DNA from: Kappaphycus alvarezii
Taxonomy: Eukaryota; Rhodophyta; Florideophyceae; Gigartinales; Solieriaceae
Length of the DNA: 64,000 nucleotides
NCBI GenBank assembly: GCA_002205965.3
Contig: NADL03000211.1
Span: forward strand, 29,162 to 93,161
Direction: 5' to 3'
Positions 1 through 9,780 of the stretch are shown in pieces (position 1 is the stretch's first letter; every line of letters begins with the position of its first letter). Below the pieces are notes generated by a model. That model saw nothing but the letters and a program-made list of their open reading frames with translations. It was not told where the DNA came from and ran no database searches. Both the position numbers and the translations under genes were made by a program.

Positions 1-1048
1 TACTTGTGTGATCTTTATGAAAAGGCTGGGTTCAACGCCCAAGCCAAGTACGGAATGCTGCGTAAGGCGGCTATGGGGGATAAGCGGCTCTCCGATTTCC
101 TCCTCATCAAGGGCCCTCACACTTTTGATGAACTGAAGGGTACCATAGTAGAATTTGTCAAAAATTCGGAGACGTTTCAGTCACTGAGTGAGGTACCGAG
201 GGAAACCCGCACATCGATGTCTATCGTACATCCTGAAAAAATTATCAAAGGCCGGCTACTAGTGCAGCGGCATTAGAATCTGTCAGGAGCGATGTCAAAA
301 ACTTGGAAGAAAGGTTGGAAACCCGATTCGATAATCGACTTGACATGATAACCTCGCAGTTGGAAAGCCTTACTCTTACCATTAAGAAGAACCAGTCTGG
401 GGCCCCTAAGGCCGCAGAAGTCTGTTCTTACTGTCACAAGCCTGGACACTTTGCAAACAGGTGTCCTGATAATCCACATAGAAACACTCGTTGTGCAAAG
501 TGCGGTCGATATGGGCATCATGAAAGTAACTGCTGGTCTAAAGACAACAGAAGAGCAAATTTATCGGAAGCAAGGAGTGAGTCAGGACCAGAGGTGAAAA
601 TCTTACAAAATAGAAGGGATCAAAGGTTGACGGATGCCGGTAACGTATCCATCGCTGAAGAGATTAGTCAAGTCAATGTGACAAAAAGGGATGGGGAAGG
701 GAACATTTTATCGAAGAAACCTAGGCTAGAGTATGGAATGCTGGAGCATATCCCAGCACCTGTACCTCCTCGAACCAAGAGGTCTGATCAAGTTGTTCCA
801 GGAGTGGGAGTCACTCCGGCCAAGAAGACGAAAAAGAGTAAGAAAGTTAAGAGTATCTCTAAGGACGTACTAGAGTATGTGAAGAGGTACAATTTGGTGG
901 CTGAGCTTGCATCGGCCCCAACTGGGATAACGTTTGGTCAACTTTTGAGGGGCGACGCAGAGGATGCGAGAAAAGAACTCAAAAAAATTATCAGGTCTAA
1001 TAAGTCCGCTAAGGGTAAGAAACTGTTTCTTCAATCGGCCTCGACAGC
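1..1048 (+). pseudogene. Element A Gag (capsid part and two zinc knuckles), frame-broken
   Basis: Gag is the structural capsid/nucleocapsid polyprotein that packages element RNA. The N-terminal part is open in frame 1 from the window edge to position 276 and matches the Gag of elements B and D. The C-terminal part is open in another frame from about 285. Two CCHC zinc knuckles are clear: CSYCHKPGHFANRC (about 423-464) and CAKCGRYGHHESNC (about 492-533), followed by a basic, lysine-rich stretch. Compared with D, A has a run of six A near 240 where D reads AAAATAA, a one-base length difference, plus extra bases nearby. The product is therefore split unless translated by frameshifting. Confidence 0.85.
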
Positions 1049-1345
1049 ACCAAGACGTCTTAAGCTGGTACCAGTCAAAGTATTGGGTATGAAAACCCAA
1101 GCTCTCTTCGATTCGGGTGCTGTTCCAAACCTCATTTCAGAAACTTTGGTGACAGATCTAGGTCTCGAAATTACTCCAACGACTCGAAAAATAACTGTAG
1201 CGGATGGAACCGTCTCAAAATGCATGGGCACTGTTGACAAGGTTTCCGTGTTCTTTGGGGACTCTAAAGTTGATGTAGACTTTCTTGTCATGCCGGATCT
1301 CCCTTTCGATGCAATCATTGGCTGCCCCACATGGAAAGACTAGGA
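1049..1345 (+). CDS. Element A aspartic protease (retropepsin-like)
   Basis: Retropepsins cleave the Gag-Pol polyprotein and act as homodimers. The domain shares its frame with the zinc-knuckle part of Gag. The catalytic motif LFDSGA has its Asp codon at 1110, and a hydrophobic strand ending in AIIGCPTW (near 1311-1337) matches the usual IIG(M/C)D flap-like end. The frame closes at 1343, immediately after this motif. The sequence continuing the family's PR-RT linker is open in a different frame (from 1285), so a single-base break is likely near 1330. Confidence 0.8.
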
Positions 1346-1860
1346 CATGCATTGACTTGGGCAACCAAATGGTTTCAGTTAATATTGACGGCAGAACCGT
1401 GAAGATGCCCCTGGATTTCGACAAAAGCACGCATCCTGAAGATTTAAAAGAAACGGACAGTGAAGATTTCACTTCTAGCTATGACAGCGAAGATTCGGAA
1501 CCAACTAACACTTTCGGAAGTGGAAAAGGGTACCCTCGGGGGTAATGAACATGGCATGGGACGATTATGATTCCGGGTTTGAAACAGATGACGACTGGAT
1601 TCTAGGATAAGTTTGAAACCCGAATGTGTTTCTTTTTGCGATGATATCGAATCAAAGGACAGAATTCGGAGCATGAAAGAAGATTACCTTTGCAAAGAAA
1701 ATAAGAATACGTCGAATTCCATATATGAAGATGTGAGCACGACGGAAGAGGTCCTTCAAAATATTGAGGTTGAGGATCAAGAAGAAAAAGGGCGCCAAAT
1801 GGCAGAAATCCAAGGAAAAGTGCAGCACCTTCCCGCCCCGCCTCACTGAAAATATCCGAC
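1346..1860 (+). pseudogene. Element A acidic PR-RT linker, frame-broken
   Basis: This joins protease to reverse transcriptase. It reads as an acidic region rich in Glu and Asp, in pieces: frame 1 to 1545, a short open piece ending near 1610 and another from 1613 to 1849. No catalytic motif is visible. Element D retains a recognisable but further decayed copy on the minus strand (about 41.3-40.7 kb), so it is an inherited part of the element and not a foreign insert. At least two frame changes prevent continuous translation. Confidence 0.6.
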
Positions 1861-2898
1861 ATGTTAACATCTTCCGAAGTAATTGCATGGAGCGTTTCAG
1901 ATTTAAGACAAGCAAGTGTACCGGTTACTCACTCGTTCGAACTTACCGACACTCAACCGATTTACCACAAGCCTAGACGTCAACCGCCAAAATATGACCA
2001 ATTTATCTCAGAAAATGTTACAAGTATGCTGAAAAATGATATTATTCGACCAGTTTCATCCCCATGGTCGTTTCCAGTTGTGGTCGCACCAAAGAAGGAT
2101 GGAAAGCTGCGTTTTTGCGTCGATTACCGACAACTGAACCAGAGAATGATACCCGATCGATTTCCGATTCCGAACATGGAGGAGATCCTCGAGGACCTGA
2201 AGGACGGGAGATATTTCACCTCAATTGACCTTTACACTGGCTATTGGCAGATTCCATTGGATGAAAAATGTAAGGAAAAAACAACCTTTACCAGCAAAGC
2301 CGGTACGTTCAGGTTCGAAGTGATGCCTTTTGGTCTCATGAATGCACCAGCTACATTCCAAAGAATGATGAACGAGGTTTTGAAAGGACTTCCATTCGCA
2401 AGAGTCTATATCGATGATGTCGTCATATTCTCAGAAACATTGGATCAGCACATCTCGCACGTCAAGACAGTTGTGGAGAGGATATCGGAGTATAGCTTGA
2501 AAATTAAGTTGAGCAAATGCTTCTTTGCGAAAACTTCTATCCAATTACTCGGTCATATCGTCGACCAAGAGGGAATTAGAGTGGATCCAGAGAAAACGAA
2601 AAAAATAAAGTTGGCACCAAGGCCCGCTTCAAAGACGGAGGTCCGAAGCTTCTTAGGACTGGCCTCATATTACAGAAGATTTATCAAAGATTTCGCCAAG
2701 ACTGCAGCACCGTTACATGCCAGCACTACGAAGAACGGAAAATTTTACTGGAACAAGGAAATGGAAACTGCATTTAGGAGCTTAAAGATAAGCTATGTGT
2801 CCCCCAGTTCTCATGTACCCAGATTTCAAGAGACCATTCGTTGTGGAGACAGATGCCTCAGAACGGTCTTTGGGTGCCGTTTTGTCCCAAAAAGATGA
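1861..2898 (+). CDS. Element A reverse transcriptase
   Basis: RNA-dependent DNA polymerase that copies the element's RNA. Recognisable blocks are VVAPKKDGKLRFCVDYRQLN (about 2077-2136), FTSIDLYTGYWQIPL, MPFGLMNAPATFQRMM and the catalytic YIDD at 2407-2418, then the thumb region with FLGLASYYRRFI. This is a typical Ty3/gypsy RT. All catalytic Asp residues are present, so the domain itself looks competent. The reading frame leaves the family sequence near 2780 and the RNase H continues in another frame beginning at or before 2795, which is a likely one-base break. The first codon used here is only the start of the open stretch; the protein is normally released from a polyprotein. Confidence 0.88.
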   Translation: MLTSSEVIAWSVSDLRQASVPVTHSFELTDTQPIYHKPRRQPPKYDQFISENVTSMLKNDIIRPVSSPWSFPVVVAPKKDGKLRFCVDYRQLNQRMIPDRFPIPNMEEILEDLKDGRYFTSIDLYTGYWQIPLDEKCKEKTTFTSKAGTFRFEVMPFGLMNAPATFQRMMNEVLKGLPFARVYIDDVVIFSETLDQHISHVKTVVERISEYSLKIKLSKCFFAKTSIQLLGHIVDQEGIRVDPEKTKKIKLAPRPASKTEVRSFLGLASYYRRFIKDFAKTAAPLHASTTKNGKFYWNKEMETAFRSLKISYVSPSSHVPRFQETIRCGDRCLRTVFGCRFVPKR

Positions 2899-5629
2899 AA
2901 ACGGAAGACTACACCCTGTTCAATTCGCAAGCCGAACTCTGAATGACGCGGAAAAGAGATACTCAGTCTGCGAGAAAGAAGCGCTAGCTGTCGTCTTCGC
3001 GCTGAAAAAGTTTCGCGTATACCTTTTATCACTCGAGAAATTTGTCTTGATAACTGATCACCAGGCACTTAAAACAGCATTCCAAAAGAAGGATGTACAT
3101 CACCGCTTGGCCCGATGGCTCGACATTTTCGCAGAATATCGGTTTGAAATTGTGTATAGACCCGGACGCAATAATCAGCCTGCCGATTACCTATCCCGCT
3201 TGAGGGACGCACTGATTCCAAATGAAAAAGCTTCGGAGGACATCGTCGGAGTCGCCGAGTTGCAGTTGCCGAACGATAACGAGTACGAAGCTAATATTCA
3301 CGGACTGATCAAATTCCTCGATGGACTAGAAATGAGAAAGGTTGATCTTGAACACCGAAATTGGGTACGCAGGAATCAAAAGGCTTTTACATTGTGGAAT
3401 GGGAAACTCTTCCGGCACACTAAAGCCGGTCCCCGACTAGTGGCCCCTTTGAAAGAAAGAATGAAGATCTTGAGGACTTTCCATGATGAGCTAGGGCATT
3501 GGGATCTCGAAACAACCAAAAAATTCGTAACTGAGAGATTCTGGTGGCCCGGTATCCATAAGGACGTCTATAATTTCGTGAAAAGCTGCGACAACTGCCA
3601 AAAATTCACTCCAATACGGAAGTATAAGACAACTCTAAGTTTTCCAGTTTCCGGTCTCTTTGAAACCTTCTCAATTGACTTCGCGGGCCCGTTCAAGGAA
3701 ACTTCTTCCGGAAACAAATATCTCCTTATAGGGGTGGAACATCTTACTGGATGGCCAATAGCAGTTGCAGTTGAGGAGGCAAATGCTGAGGTGGTACTGA
3801 GATTCATCGAAAAAGAAATAATTGAACCGTTTGGTCTTCCAAAAAGGATCATCTCGGATAACGCCCTTTGTTTTACTGCAACTTCACTGCTTCGTTTTTT
3901 GGAAGAGAAAGGGATTCAGCTGAAGACCGTTCTCGCATACGCTCCTATGTCCAACGGGAAAGCGGAGAGGATGGTTGGAACCATCAAACGAGCAATATCG
4001 AAAACTATGTTGGAGAATGAAATCCAGTGGGAAGATGCCTTACCAAAAGTGTTATACGGCTACCGTCGAAGAAGAGGAAGAAATGGACGCTCACCATTCG
4101 AGCTAATGTACGGAAGGGCTCCTAGAATGTTACAGAGAGACATGGAAACAAATATTATCGATGAAGAGAGTAGGGAAGTTGAACTACTGGCCACCGAAGG
4201 CTGGAGATCACACCGCGCGCTAACACAGACAAGAAATAAGGATGCAGAACCTGCAGTCAGAACCTTTTCAGTTGGCTCTAAAGTACTTGTAGTACATGGA
4301 AAAGCAATGCAGCAGGCTGTGAAGTGGCCGGCCTTCCAAACCAAGTACTCGAACCCTTGCATCGTCACGGAGGAAAGACACCCGCACTATCAGCTCTGTT
4401 CAAGCTCAGGGAAGAGATCAAGGAGGGCCATCCATGCACGTCGTCTGGTCCCTTACCATCAGAGGCCTGAAGAATTCCTTCTCACACAGGACTATGCGCA
4501 ACCACGGGGCATACTCATCTTTAACTATAGAATGATTCCTATGGGAGGAAAAAGGGCCTGGGAATGGATCATCTCGGTTACGCGGGACTACTACGAACTC
4601 CACGTAATCATCCATTTCTACATTAATATATGCCTATGTTTTCGTACGTTGAACGGACCATTGCTACCTGAAGAAGATTTCCGACTATTAATAAGAGTTC
4701 TATTTTCATTCCAAAACGGAAGGTTCACGGAAGCAGGTCCAGAGTTTGTGGAGGTAATATATCATTACTCTATAGGAAGATATGGAATGGTAGCTGCTGG
4801 AGACTTGTCGCAAACGTATCTGAATATTATCCGTCCAATTTACGTATTTCTCAAGAACAACCAAGACGTGCGACTGAGAGGTTACGCCTTACCCCCGGAT
4901 ATGGAATACAGGCTGGTCCCGTATCCTCTATGGGAACCTTACGTTTCTCCGCCACAAATTGGGAACGTTGGAGGCGGCGAGGATCCTCCTGAAGCAGTGA
5001 TGATGACCAGAGGAGGACCTTCAGGAGACAACAACCCGCCCAGAAGAGGTTCCGGTCGTCCCCCGAGAGGACCTCGTGCAGGTCCCAGTACGTCAGGAGC
5101 TGGTCGCGGCCATTCATCGGGACCGTCCACCACAACTTCATCTCTAGCTCTCCTTCACAACCATGCACAGCATACAGTCGGAAGAAGAAGATTATCTTTT
5201 TGGCTGCGCAATATCTCCGAGGATGCGAACGATGCGCAGGTCATTTCTTATTTCATGATAAGCATCTGTTTATGTTTTAGGGCGCTACATGGACCGCACT
5301 TATCTTACGAAGATTCGTTCTTGATGATGCGCGTCTTCTTTTCTTATCGACATCCATTCCTCCGGCATCTTCCAGAAGAGTTTGCATATCACATATATTT
5401 TTTCACTCTTGGAAGATTCGGAAGAGTCACGGAAGAAGAATGTATTCAACCCCACCTCGATGTGATCAAACCAATATATGAGGCTATGCTACAAAGTGAG
5501 GTACCAGTAATGCGAACCTACTTTTTAGAGCATCATATTGGTAATCAGTTGCATCCGTACCCGTTTGAGAGACCATACATTTTATCAATAAGACAGCGAA
5601 CACTAACGGAAGCAGAAGAAGAGCAGTGA
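2795..5629 (+). CDS. Element A RNase H-integrase ORF with duplicated C-terminal domain
   Basis: One open frame of 944 codons. RNase H (about residues 1-140) has VVETDASERSLGAVLS and the ALKTAF/ADYLSRL ends. Integrase follows: an HHCC finger (HDELGHW...CDNCQ, near 3480-3600), then catalytic Asp in FSIDFAG, Asp in IISDNAL and Glu in NGKAERM, with exactly 35 residues between the last two (DD35E). An integrase C-terminal segment ends near 4500. After it the ORF runs about 375 codons further, into a region I do not recognise from other gypsy elements: two related domains separated by a Gly/Pro/Arg linker, with a charged tail. It stops just upstream of the purine tract and LTR. The open frame over this length argues for recent activity. 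Confidence 0.9.
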   Translation: MCPPVLMYPDFKRPFVVETDASERSLGAVLSQKDENGRLHPVQFASRTLNDAEKRYSVCEKEALAVVFALKKFRVYLLSLEKFVLITDHQALKTAFQKKDVHHRLARWLDIFAEYRFEIVYRPGRNNQPADYLSRLRDALIPNEKASEDIVGVAELQLPNDNEYEANIHGLIKFLDGLEMRKVDLEHRNWVRRNQKAFTLWNGKLFRHTKAGPRLVAPLKERMKILRTFHDELGHWDLETTKKFVTERFWWPGIHKDVYNFVKSCDNCQKFTPIRKYKTTLSFPVSGLFETFSIDFAGPFKETSSGNKYLLIGVEHLTGWPIAVAVEEANAEVVLRFIEKEIIEPFGLPKRIISDNALCFTATSLLRFLEEKGIQLKTVLAYAPMSNGKAERMVGTIKRAISKTMLENEIQWEDALPKVLYGYRRRRGRNGRSPFELMYGRAPRMLQRDMETNIIDEESREVELLATEGWRSHRALTQTRNKDAEPAVRTFSVGSKVLVVHGKAMQQAVKWPAFQTKYSNPCIVTEERHPHYQLCSSSGKRSRRAIHARRLVPYHQRPEEFLLTQDYAQPRGILIFNYRMIPMGGKRAWEWIISVTRDYYELHVIIHFYINICLCFRTLNGPLLPEEDFRLLIRVLFSFQNGRFTEAGPEFVEVIYHYSIGRYGMVAAGDLSQTYLNIIRPIYVFLKNNQDVRLRGYALPPDMEYRLVPYPLWEPYVSPPQIGNVGGGEDPPEAVMMTRGGPSGDNNPPRRGSGRPPRGPRAGPSTSGAGRGHSSGPSTTTSSLALLHNHAQHTVGRRRLSFWLRNISEDANDAQVISYFMISICLCFRALHGPHLSYEDSFLMMRVFFSYRHPFLRHLPEEFAYHIYFFTLGRFGRVTEEECIQPHLDVIKPIYEAMLQSEVPVMRTYFLEHHIGNQLHPYPFERPYILSIRQRTLTEAEEEQ
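4556..5590 (+). repeat. Tandem copies of an unrecognised protein domain after integrase
   Basis: Two protein-level repeats inside the element A ORF. Copy 1 (about 4556-4950) and copy 2 (about 5192-5590) share ICLCFR(T/A)L(N/H)GP, an RV(L/F)FS block, an F..xIY...(I/L)GR(Y/F)G block, II/VIKPIY and a closing L(V/H)PYP...(E/R)PY motif. They are separated by a low-complexity linker rich in Gly, Pro, Arg and Ser (about 4960-5150). The same two domains can be read, with stops, in element B on the minus strand (about 12.38-12.05 and 11.76-11.50 kb). Function unknown; no chromodomain, envelope or transmembrane pattern is evident. Confidence 0.75.
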
Positions 5630-5649
5630 CGAGTCGGGACGTTCGTCTT

Positions 5650-5662
5650 GAGCGAGAGGGCG
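5650..5662 (+). other. Element A polypurine tract
   Basis: Purine-rich stretch AGCGAGAGGGCG directly before the LTR's TG. In LTR elements this primes plus-strand DNA synthesis. It is interrupted by a C, so it is a modest match. Confidence 0.55.
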
Positions 5663-6381
5663 TGATGTGCGCAAATTCGCACACGAAAAAATCTAGATGA
5701 GGACCATGATTGTATACAGTATCGGAATTGGGAAGATATTTTTACAGTTTTTGAATTTGCAAGATATTTTTAATTTGGGTGAGTGTGGCAAATTCGTCGG
5801 TTGATTTTTTTCATTTTAGGACACGCTGTCATAGTAGATGTCAGTACAGTTCCAGGTTGTGGGTGATACTACAAGTAGCTCTGAAAGGTCTATATAATGG
5901 CCACATCAATTCCCACCCCTGGCCGATGGGTGGCTGGCATGGGTATGGCACCTAGATATTTACCTTGAGGAAATATCTTCTAATAGTCTCTCTGGTTCAC
6001 ACGATTACCGTGAATACATTTTATGGTTATTAGTATGTTTGTTTGAGACTTTTGGGGTAGCCAAAAGTCTATATAAGCCGAGTAAACTGCTTCCTTTAGT
6101 GGAGGTGAAGCAAGTTGGCAGACAACTTCAAGCCAAGTCCCGAGTAGTAGGAAGTTGAGAGTCAACTTCAGACCCAAGAAAACTTTTTCTTACGCTAGTC
6201 GCAGAGCGTCGGTGGTAGACCCTGCCCCTTTTATACTTGCTTGTAGCTTCCTCAACTCTCTTCTATATACACTCCCTTTTGTTCGTTCAACAATACCACG
6301 GTAGCACTTTTGTCGCTCGCAACACCTCCTTCTCAGGGTAATTGGTTCTGAGGATCTCTTCCCCGCCGATTACCCCTATCA
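5663..6381 (+). repeat. Element A 3' LTR
   Basis: Starts TGATGTGCGC and ends ...CCCTATCA. The end is confirmed by D and B, where the same end is followed two bases later by a tRNA-primer-like TGGTACTC. The 5' end matches LTR E (37164 onward). TATATAAG at 6070-6077 is the promoter TATA box, with R/U5 downstream. Relative to E the U3 lacks several hundred bases holding the acidic ORF seen in B, D and E; the junction lies around 5850-5940. The first bases form a short palindrome, GTGCGcaaattCGCAC. Confidence 0.85.
6070..6077 (+). promoter_or_regulatory. TATA box of element A LTR
   Basis: TATATAAG, preceded by CCAAAAGTC, is conserved in sequence context in the LTRs of A and D (D: minus strand near 42.68 kb). 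It is the likely start-site determinant of element transcription. Confidence 0.6.
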
Positions 6382-6420
6382 GATTCCACACACTACTGAT
6401 ATTTTTTTCGCGGTATAATT

Positions 6421-7454
6421 TTAGTGCCTATCACAGATGTTGCAACGACTGCCGGCGTTCGGAGGGATCATGATATCTGTAGTCAGAGCCATGTCACACA
6501 CTGGGCATGCGGACGTCGTGGGGAAAAGCATCCATATTGGCAGGAACTCCACTGGTAACTTATTCTGCGAGATGTGGTCTCTAGTTTCCCTGAACACTAA
6601 GTAGTACTGCAAATCAAATTGGCTGCACACCACCGGCAACGCAAAAAGGATATTCCCGAGCGCGGAGCAGAGGGGGAGGTTGATCCCCTGGCTCTCAGCC
6701 TTCCGAGCTCCCACAGTAAACACACCTCTTACTCCCCTCATTGATATGAGTTTGCTGAAACTTTTGTTTTAAGATGATTCTCAGGTACAAAATTGCTATA
6801 GCTAAACAGGAACCGACACACTATTACGTAGTACAGAAGCCTGTAACGCTGCGGCTCTTATGCAAGCAAACCTTTCTCTGCAGGATTAACCCTCTGACTT
6901 CAGCTTCCTATTGGCAGACCTTGATTTTTGTGGGATCTACTCACAAGTACCAGTGCTGGCGTTTTAAACGAACCCTCCCTTTACTCCTTCAGAGTAAGTT
7001 AGTACTTGGCGACCGGAACCCCATACAGCGATTCTTCCCGCAGTGGAGCAATGTTCTCCGCGGGCACACGTCTCCATATCCTCAGCAGTGAATGTCATAC
7101 CTGAGTCAGTCCAGCATCGTATGTAACTAGCGTCCCATTGCGCTCGACGAAATTCCCATTCATGTCGCGCATGTCAAGGCTCGAAATGGCCACAAACCAG
7201 TCCGGCTCGGAGCAATCATAGAAATCGCAGAGATGAACGGGTATCTGCAGTTCACCTTGACCTCCAGAACAAACTCCTCTTCCGCACTGAAACTCGGACC
7301 ATCCGCCACAGCGACGTCCTTCAACAAATGGGTGCATGAGCTCTTCCTCCAACATCTTGGTGTTCCCGGTTTCGGCAACATCTTTGACTCCCGCAGTGGC
7401 GTATCCATATCTCACAAACGCGGAGAAGCGACGCCCGTGTGAGAATGCTGTCAA
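6421..7454 (-). pseudogene. Unrecognised gene remnant with CxxC pairs
   Basis: Two minus-strand coding-like stretches. The downstream part (6741-6421) ends with CPVCD...CNICDRH, a C-x2-C-x16-C-x2-C arrangement typical of zinc-binding ribbons. The upstream part (7454-7095) reads hydrophobic and acidic sequence such as DWFVAISSLDMRDMNGNFVE, but plausible coding sequence switches frame near 7250. A donor-like CAG|GTATGA lies at about 7102-7097 and an acceptor-like TTTCAG near 6755, so a spliced gene is possible, although the simple splice does not keep the downstream frame. I do not recognise the family. It may be a decayed host gene or a gene whose frame is broken by sequence errors. Confidence 0.4.
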
Positions 7455-8260
7455 AGGGGATAGATGTGGATTTTCTGGCTGAATCCAGTTTGAATTACGT
7501 TAGTATTAACATAACTATATCATATTCTTGTAGCTTGGTTTATACGATATATGCTTTACTTCAACTTGCAGACATAGTTGAGAAAATTTTCGGTTCTCAA
7601 ATCCTCGAGGTAGTCACATTTAAATATCGTCAGAAAGTTCCATGTATTAAGTGTGCCAGTGATGTACATATGATTTACTTGGGCATTTTGTCCACCAGAA
7701 AATGGTAAACGCTGTAAAATTTGTAGTAAAGTTAACGGTAGGTAAGAAGTTCTTCTCAATTTAACCTTTCAAAACAGCCAGGAAACGAGTTTCACCATTC
7801 ATCCTAGACGAAGTTAGCATGATGATAGATAGAAGAACAAATCAAGATGCTACGAATCAATAAATAATCATAAACGTACATTAGAACAAATATTTTAAGA
7901 ATTATAGCAGGATAAAGCCTGGCTTACTTCGCGAGAAATGTGAAACTCATTTCCAGTGACTTTTGGGAACAATAAGCGAATAGAAGATGTGTCTGATGGA
8001 TTACCAAGTACTTTAAATACATAAAAGACTCCGATTTGCAGTTTCCCCGGAGTGCAACACAGATTGTAATAAAACTGAATTTCTGCGAAAAGAAGTCAAG
8101 GACTATCAAGATTGATCGAGGATTTCTGTCCAATTTTAACCTTTCAGAACAAATCGCTCTAGATACTCGCTACCGAAATGAACGATTCAATCCAGATTCT
8201 GCGAAAATTGAGTCAGCTCACATGTTAATCTCGTACTTTCGGAACAGATTCGGCAACACC
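7455..8260. other. AT-rich stretch without recognisable gene
   Basis: Only short chance ORFs. No RNA gene, LTR end or repeat was recognised by eye. Confidence 0.5.
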
Positions 8261-9780
8261 CATGATATGCTATAGCCTCATCCCTAGCAGTTACATCCGC
8301 AAGCTCAGGAGTTCAAATAAACGGAGATGAATTAATACGTGGCCAAGAAGACATTTTAGCAGAAATTTTGAGGGGGACCGAGAACGAAATGAGTTTTTCC
8401 GAAGTGAAGAAAAATGAAATCACAAACATCGATGCACCACAAAGGACTTGACGATGATACTATCCGCCATCTCGAACGCGAACGTTAATCTGTGCATTTT
8501 TTATATAACTTGGAAGCAAAGAGAGTGACCCGACTACACGATTGACTCTGAAACCAGAGAGAGCGACAGAGAAAGTACTGAACTGGCAGAGTTTGATGCT
8601 TAATTTGCAGACATCAACAACTTAAACACGAAATTATCTAATTTACTCACAAATAAACTCATTTATGACAGAAATTTTTGTAAAGTATTGCTAATTTTTT
8701 GATAAATAATAAGTATTACCCGAAGGATTTCGTCTAAGTGACGGAAGGATGCATCGAAGCATGGAAAATAGTCTTAGATCACGCGTCTCCAAAGAGACCG
8801 AGACAGCAGTACCAAAAAACTTTCTTGGATAGACGTCAATAAAAATTACGTGTCAGTTGGATGGTTGAGATCTTAAATCATCATAAGAGTGACTTTGATA
8901 CGGGAAACGATACAAGGACACCATCATCAATAGTCGAACCAGAGAATTTGAACAGAATATTTCATGCACTTTGAATAAAACACAGGATATTACTATCATC
9001 GAGGAATAGGTTACGTTCCGCAAATGCTACGTATAGGAAACTTGGTCAGAATCGTTGAGCTAATTGATGTTCCACTTGGACTGCCAAGTATAACTGTTAT
9101 ATTTTACAACTTCAATAATGGTACATATTCAAAAACGGTATGAAAGCACTACTTGGGCTACAATTTACGAGCGCTGCGTTTTATAACCAGTGAATACTGT
9201 CTAAAAGGCTTTTGAAACTAATTGTAGAAGTCTGTGATGGAAGAAACAATAAAAACTTTGACTAGTGGTCTTTTCCAATAATCAGGTCTCAAAGTTCGCA
9301 CCTTTAGTCCCAGTAAGAGTATCCGACGATATGCTATTTACTCGAAAAGAGTTGTCTGAATTTGAAAAGAAGTTATTTTATATTAGTGCAAGTTAGTTAT
9401 ACGACCTAGTCAAAATATAATATACATATATGAAGCCAAACCGAAAACTCCGAAAAGCTTCCAAGAAATATGGAAGCATTATGATTTTTTTCGAATAGTT
9501 TTATAATGCATCGGTGACGGTTAGAGCTACCATGGGATTGTAAAAGATTAATTTTAATGGATCGGTTATCATTTATATCAAGTACATTGATAGCGAACCA
9601 TTGTTATGTTTTTTAGACTCAAAAGCAGGGTCCAATGATGCACGTCTCCTTCAAGCGTCTCGTACTAGGACATTTGAAGAAAAATATAGGGGTGCTCGGC
9701 AACTGTATAGCGGGGCTTTTGAAAAAGATACCTAATTATCAAGGTTCACAATTAACTAGAAATATTTGAACTTGGCACAT
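8261..9780 (+). repeat. Decayed 1.5-kb duplicated segment, copy 1
   Basis: Collinear with 24365-25860 in direct orientation over its whole length, with many substitutions and small indels. Shared landmarks include GCTATAGCCTCATCCCTAGCA at the left end, CAGTGAATACTGTCTA in the middle and AACCATTGTTA near the right end. Plus-strand translation gives short coding-like pieces interrupted by stops, suggesting a once-coding sequence, but no domain could be named. Inference: two relics of the same mobile or duplicated sequence. Confidence 0.7.

Larger units (their letters stand above)
1..6381 (+). mobile_element. Element A: Ty3/gypsy-like LTR retrotransposon, 5' end outside window
   Basis: Domain order is Gag, aspartic protease, reverse transcriptase, RNase H, integrase, then an extra C-terminal region, followed by a 3' LTR. 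This order (integrase after RNase H) is the Ty3/gypsy arrangement. The element enters the window inside Gag, so its 5' LTR is not visible. Gag-PR-RT is broken by several frame changes, but RNase H to the C-terminus is one open frame of 944 codons. Relatives B (11.5-16.7 kb), D (38.2-43.3 kb) and LTR E (37.2-38.2 kb) lie in the same window. Inference: recently degenerated, since the 3' half stays open. Confidence 0.93.

Noticed and set aside
4556-5629. Envelope (env-like) gene after pol in element A
   Set aside because: No signal peptide, membrane span or cleavage site, and it is in the same frame as integrase.
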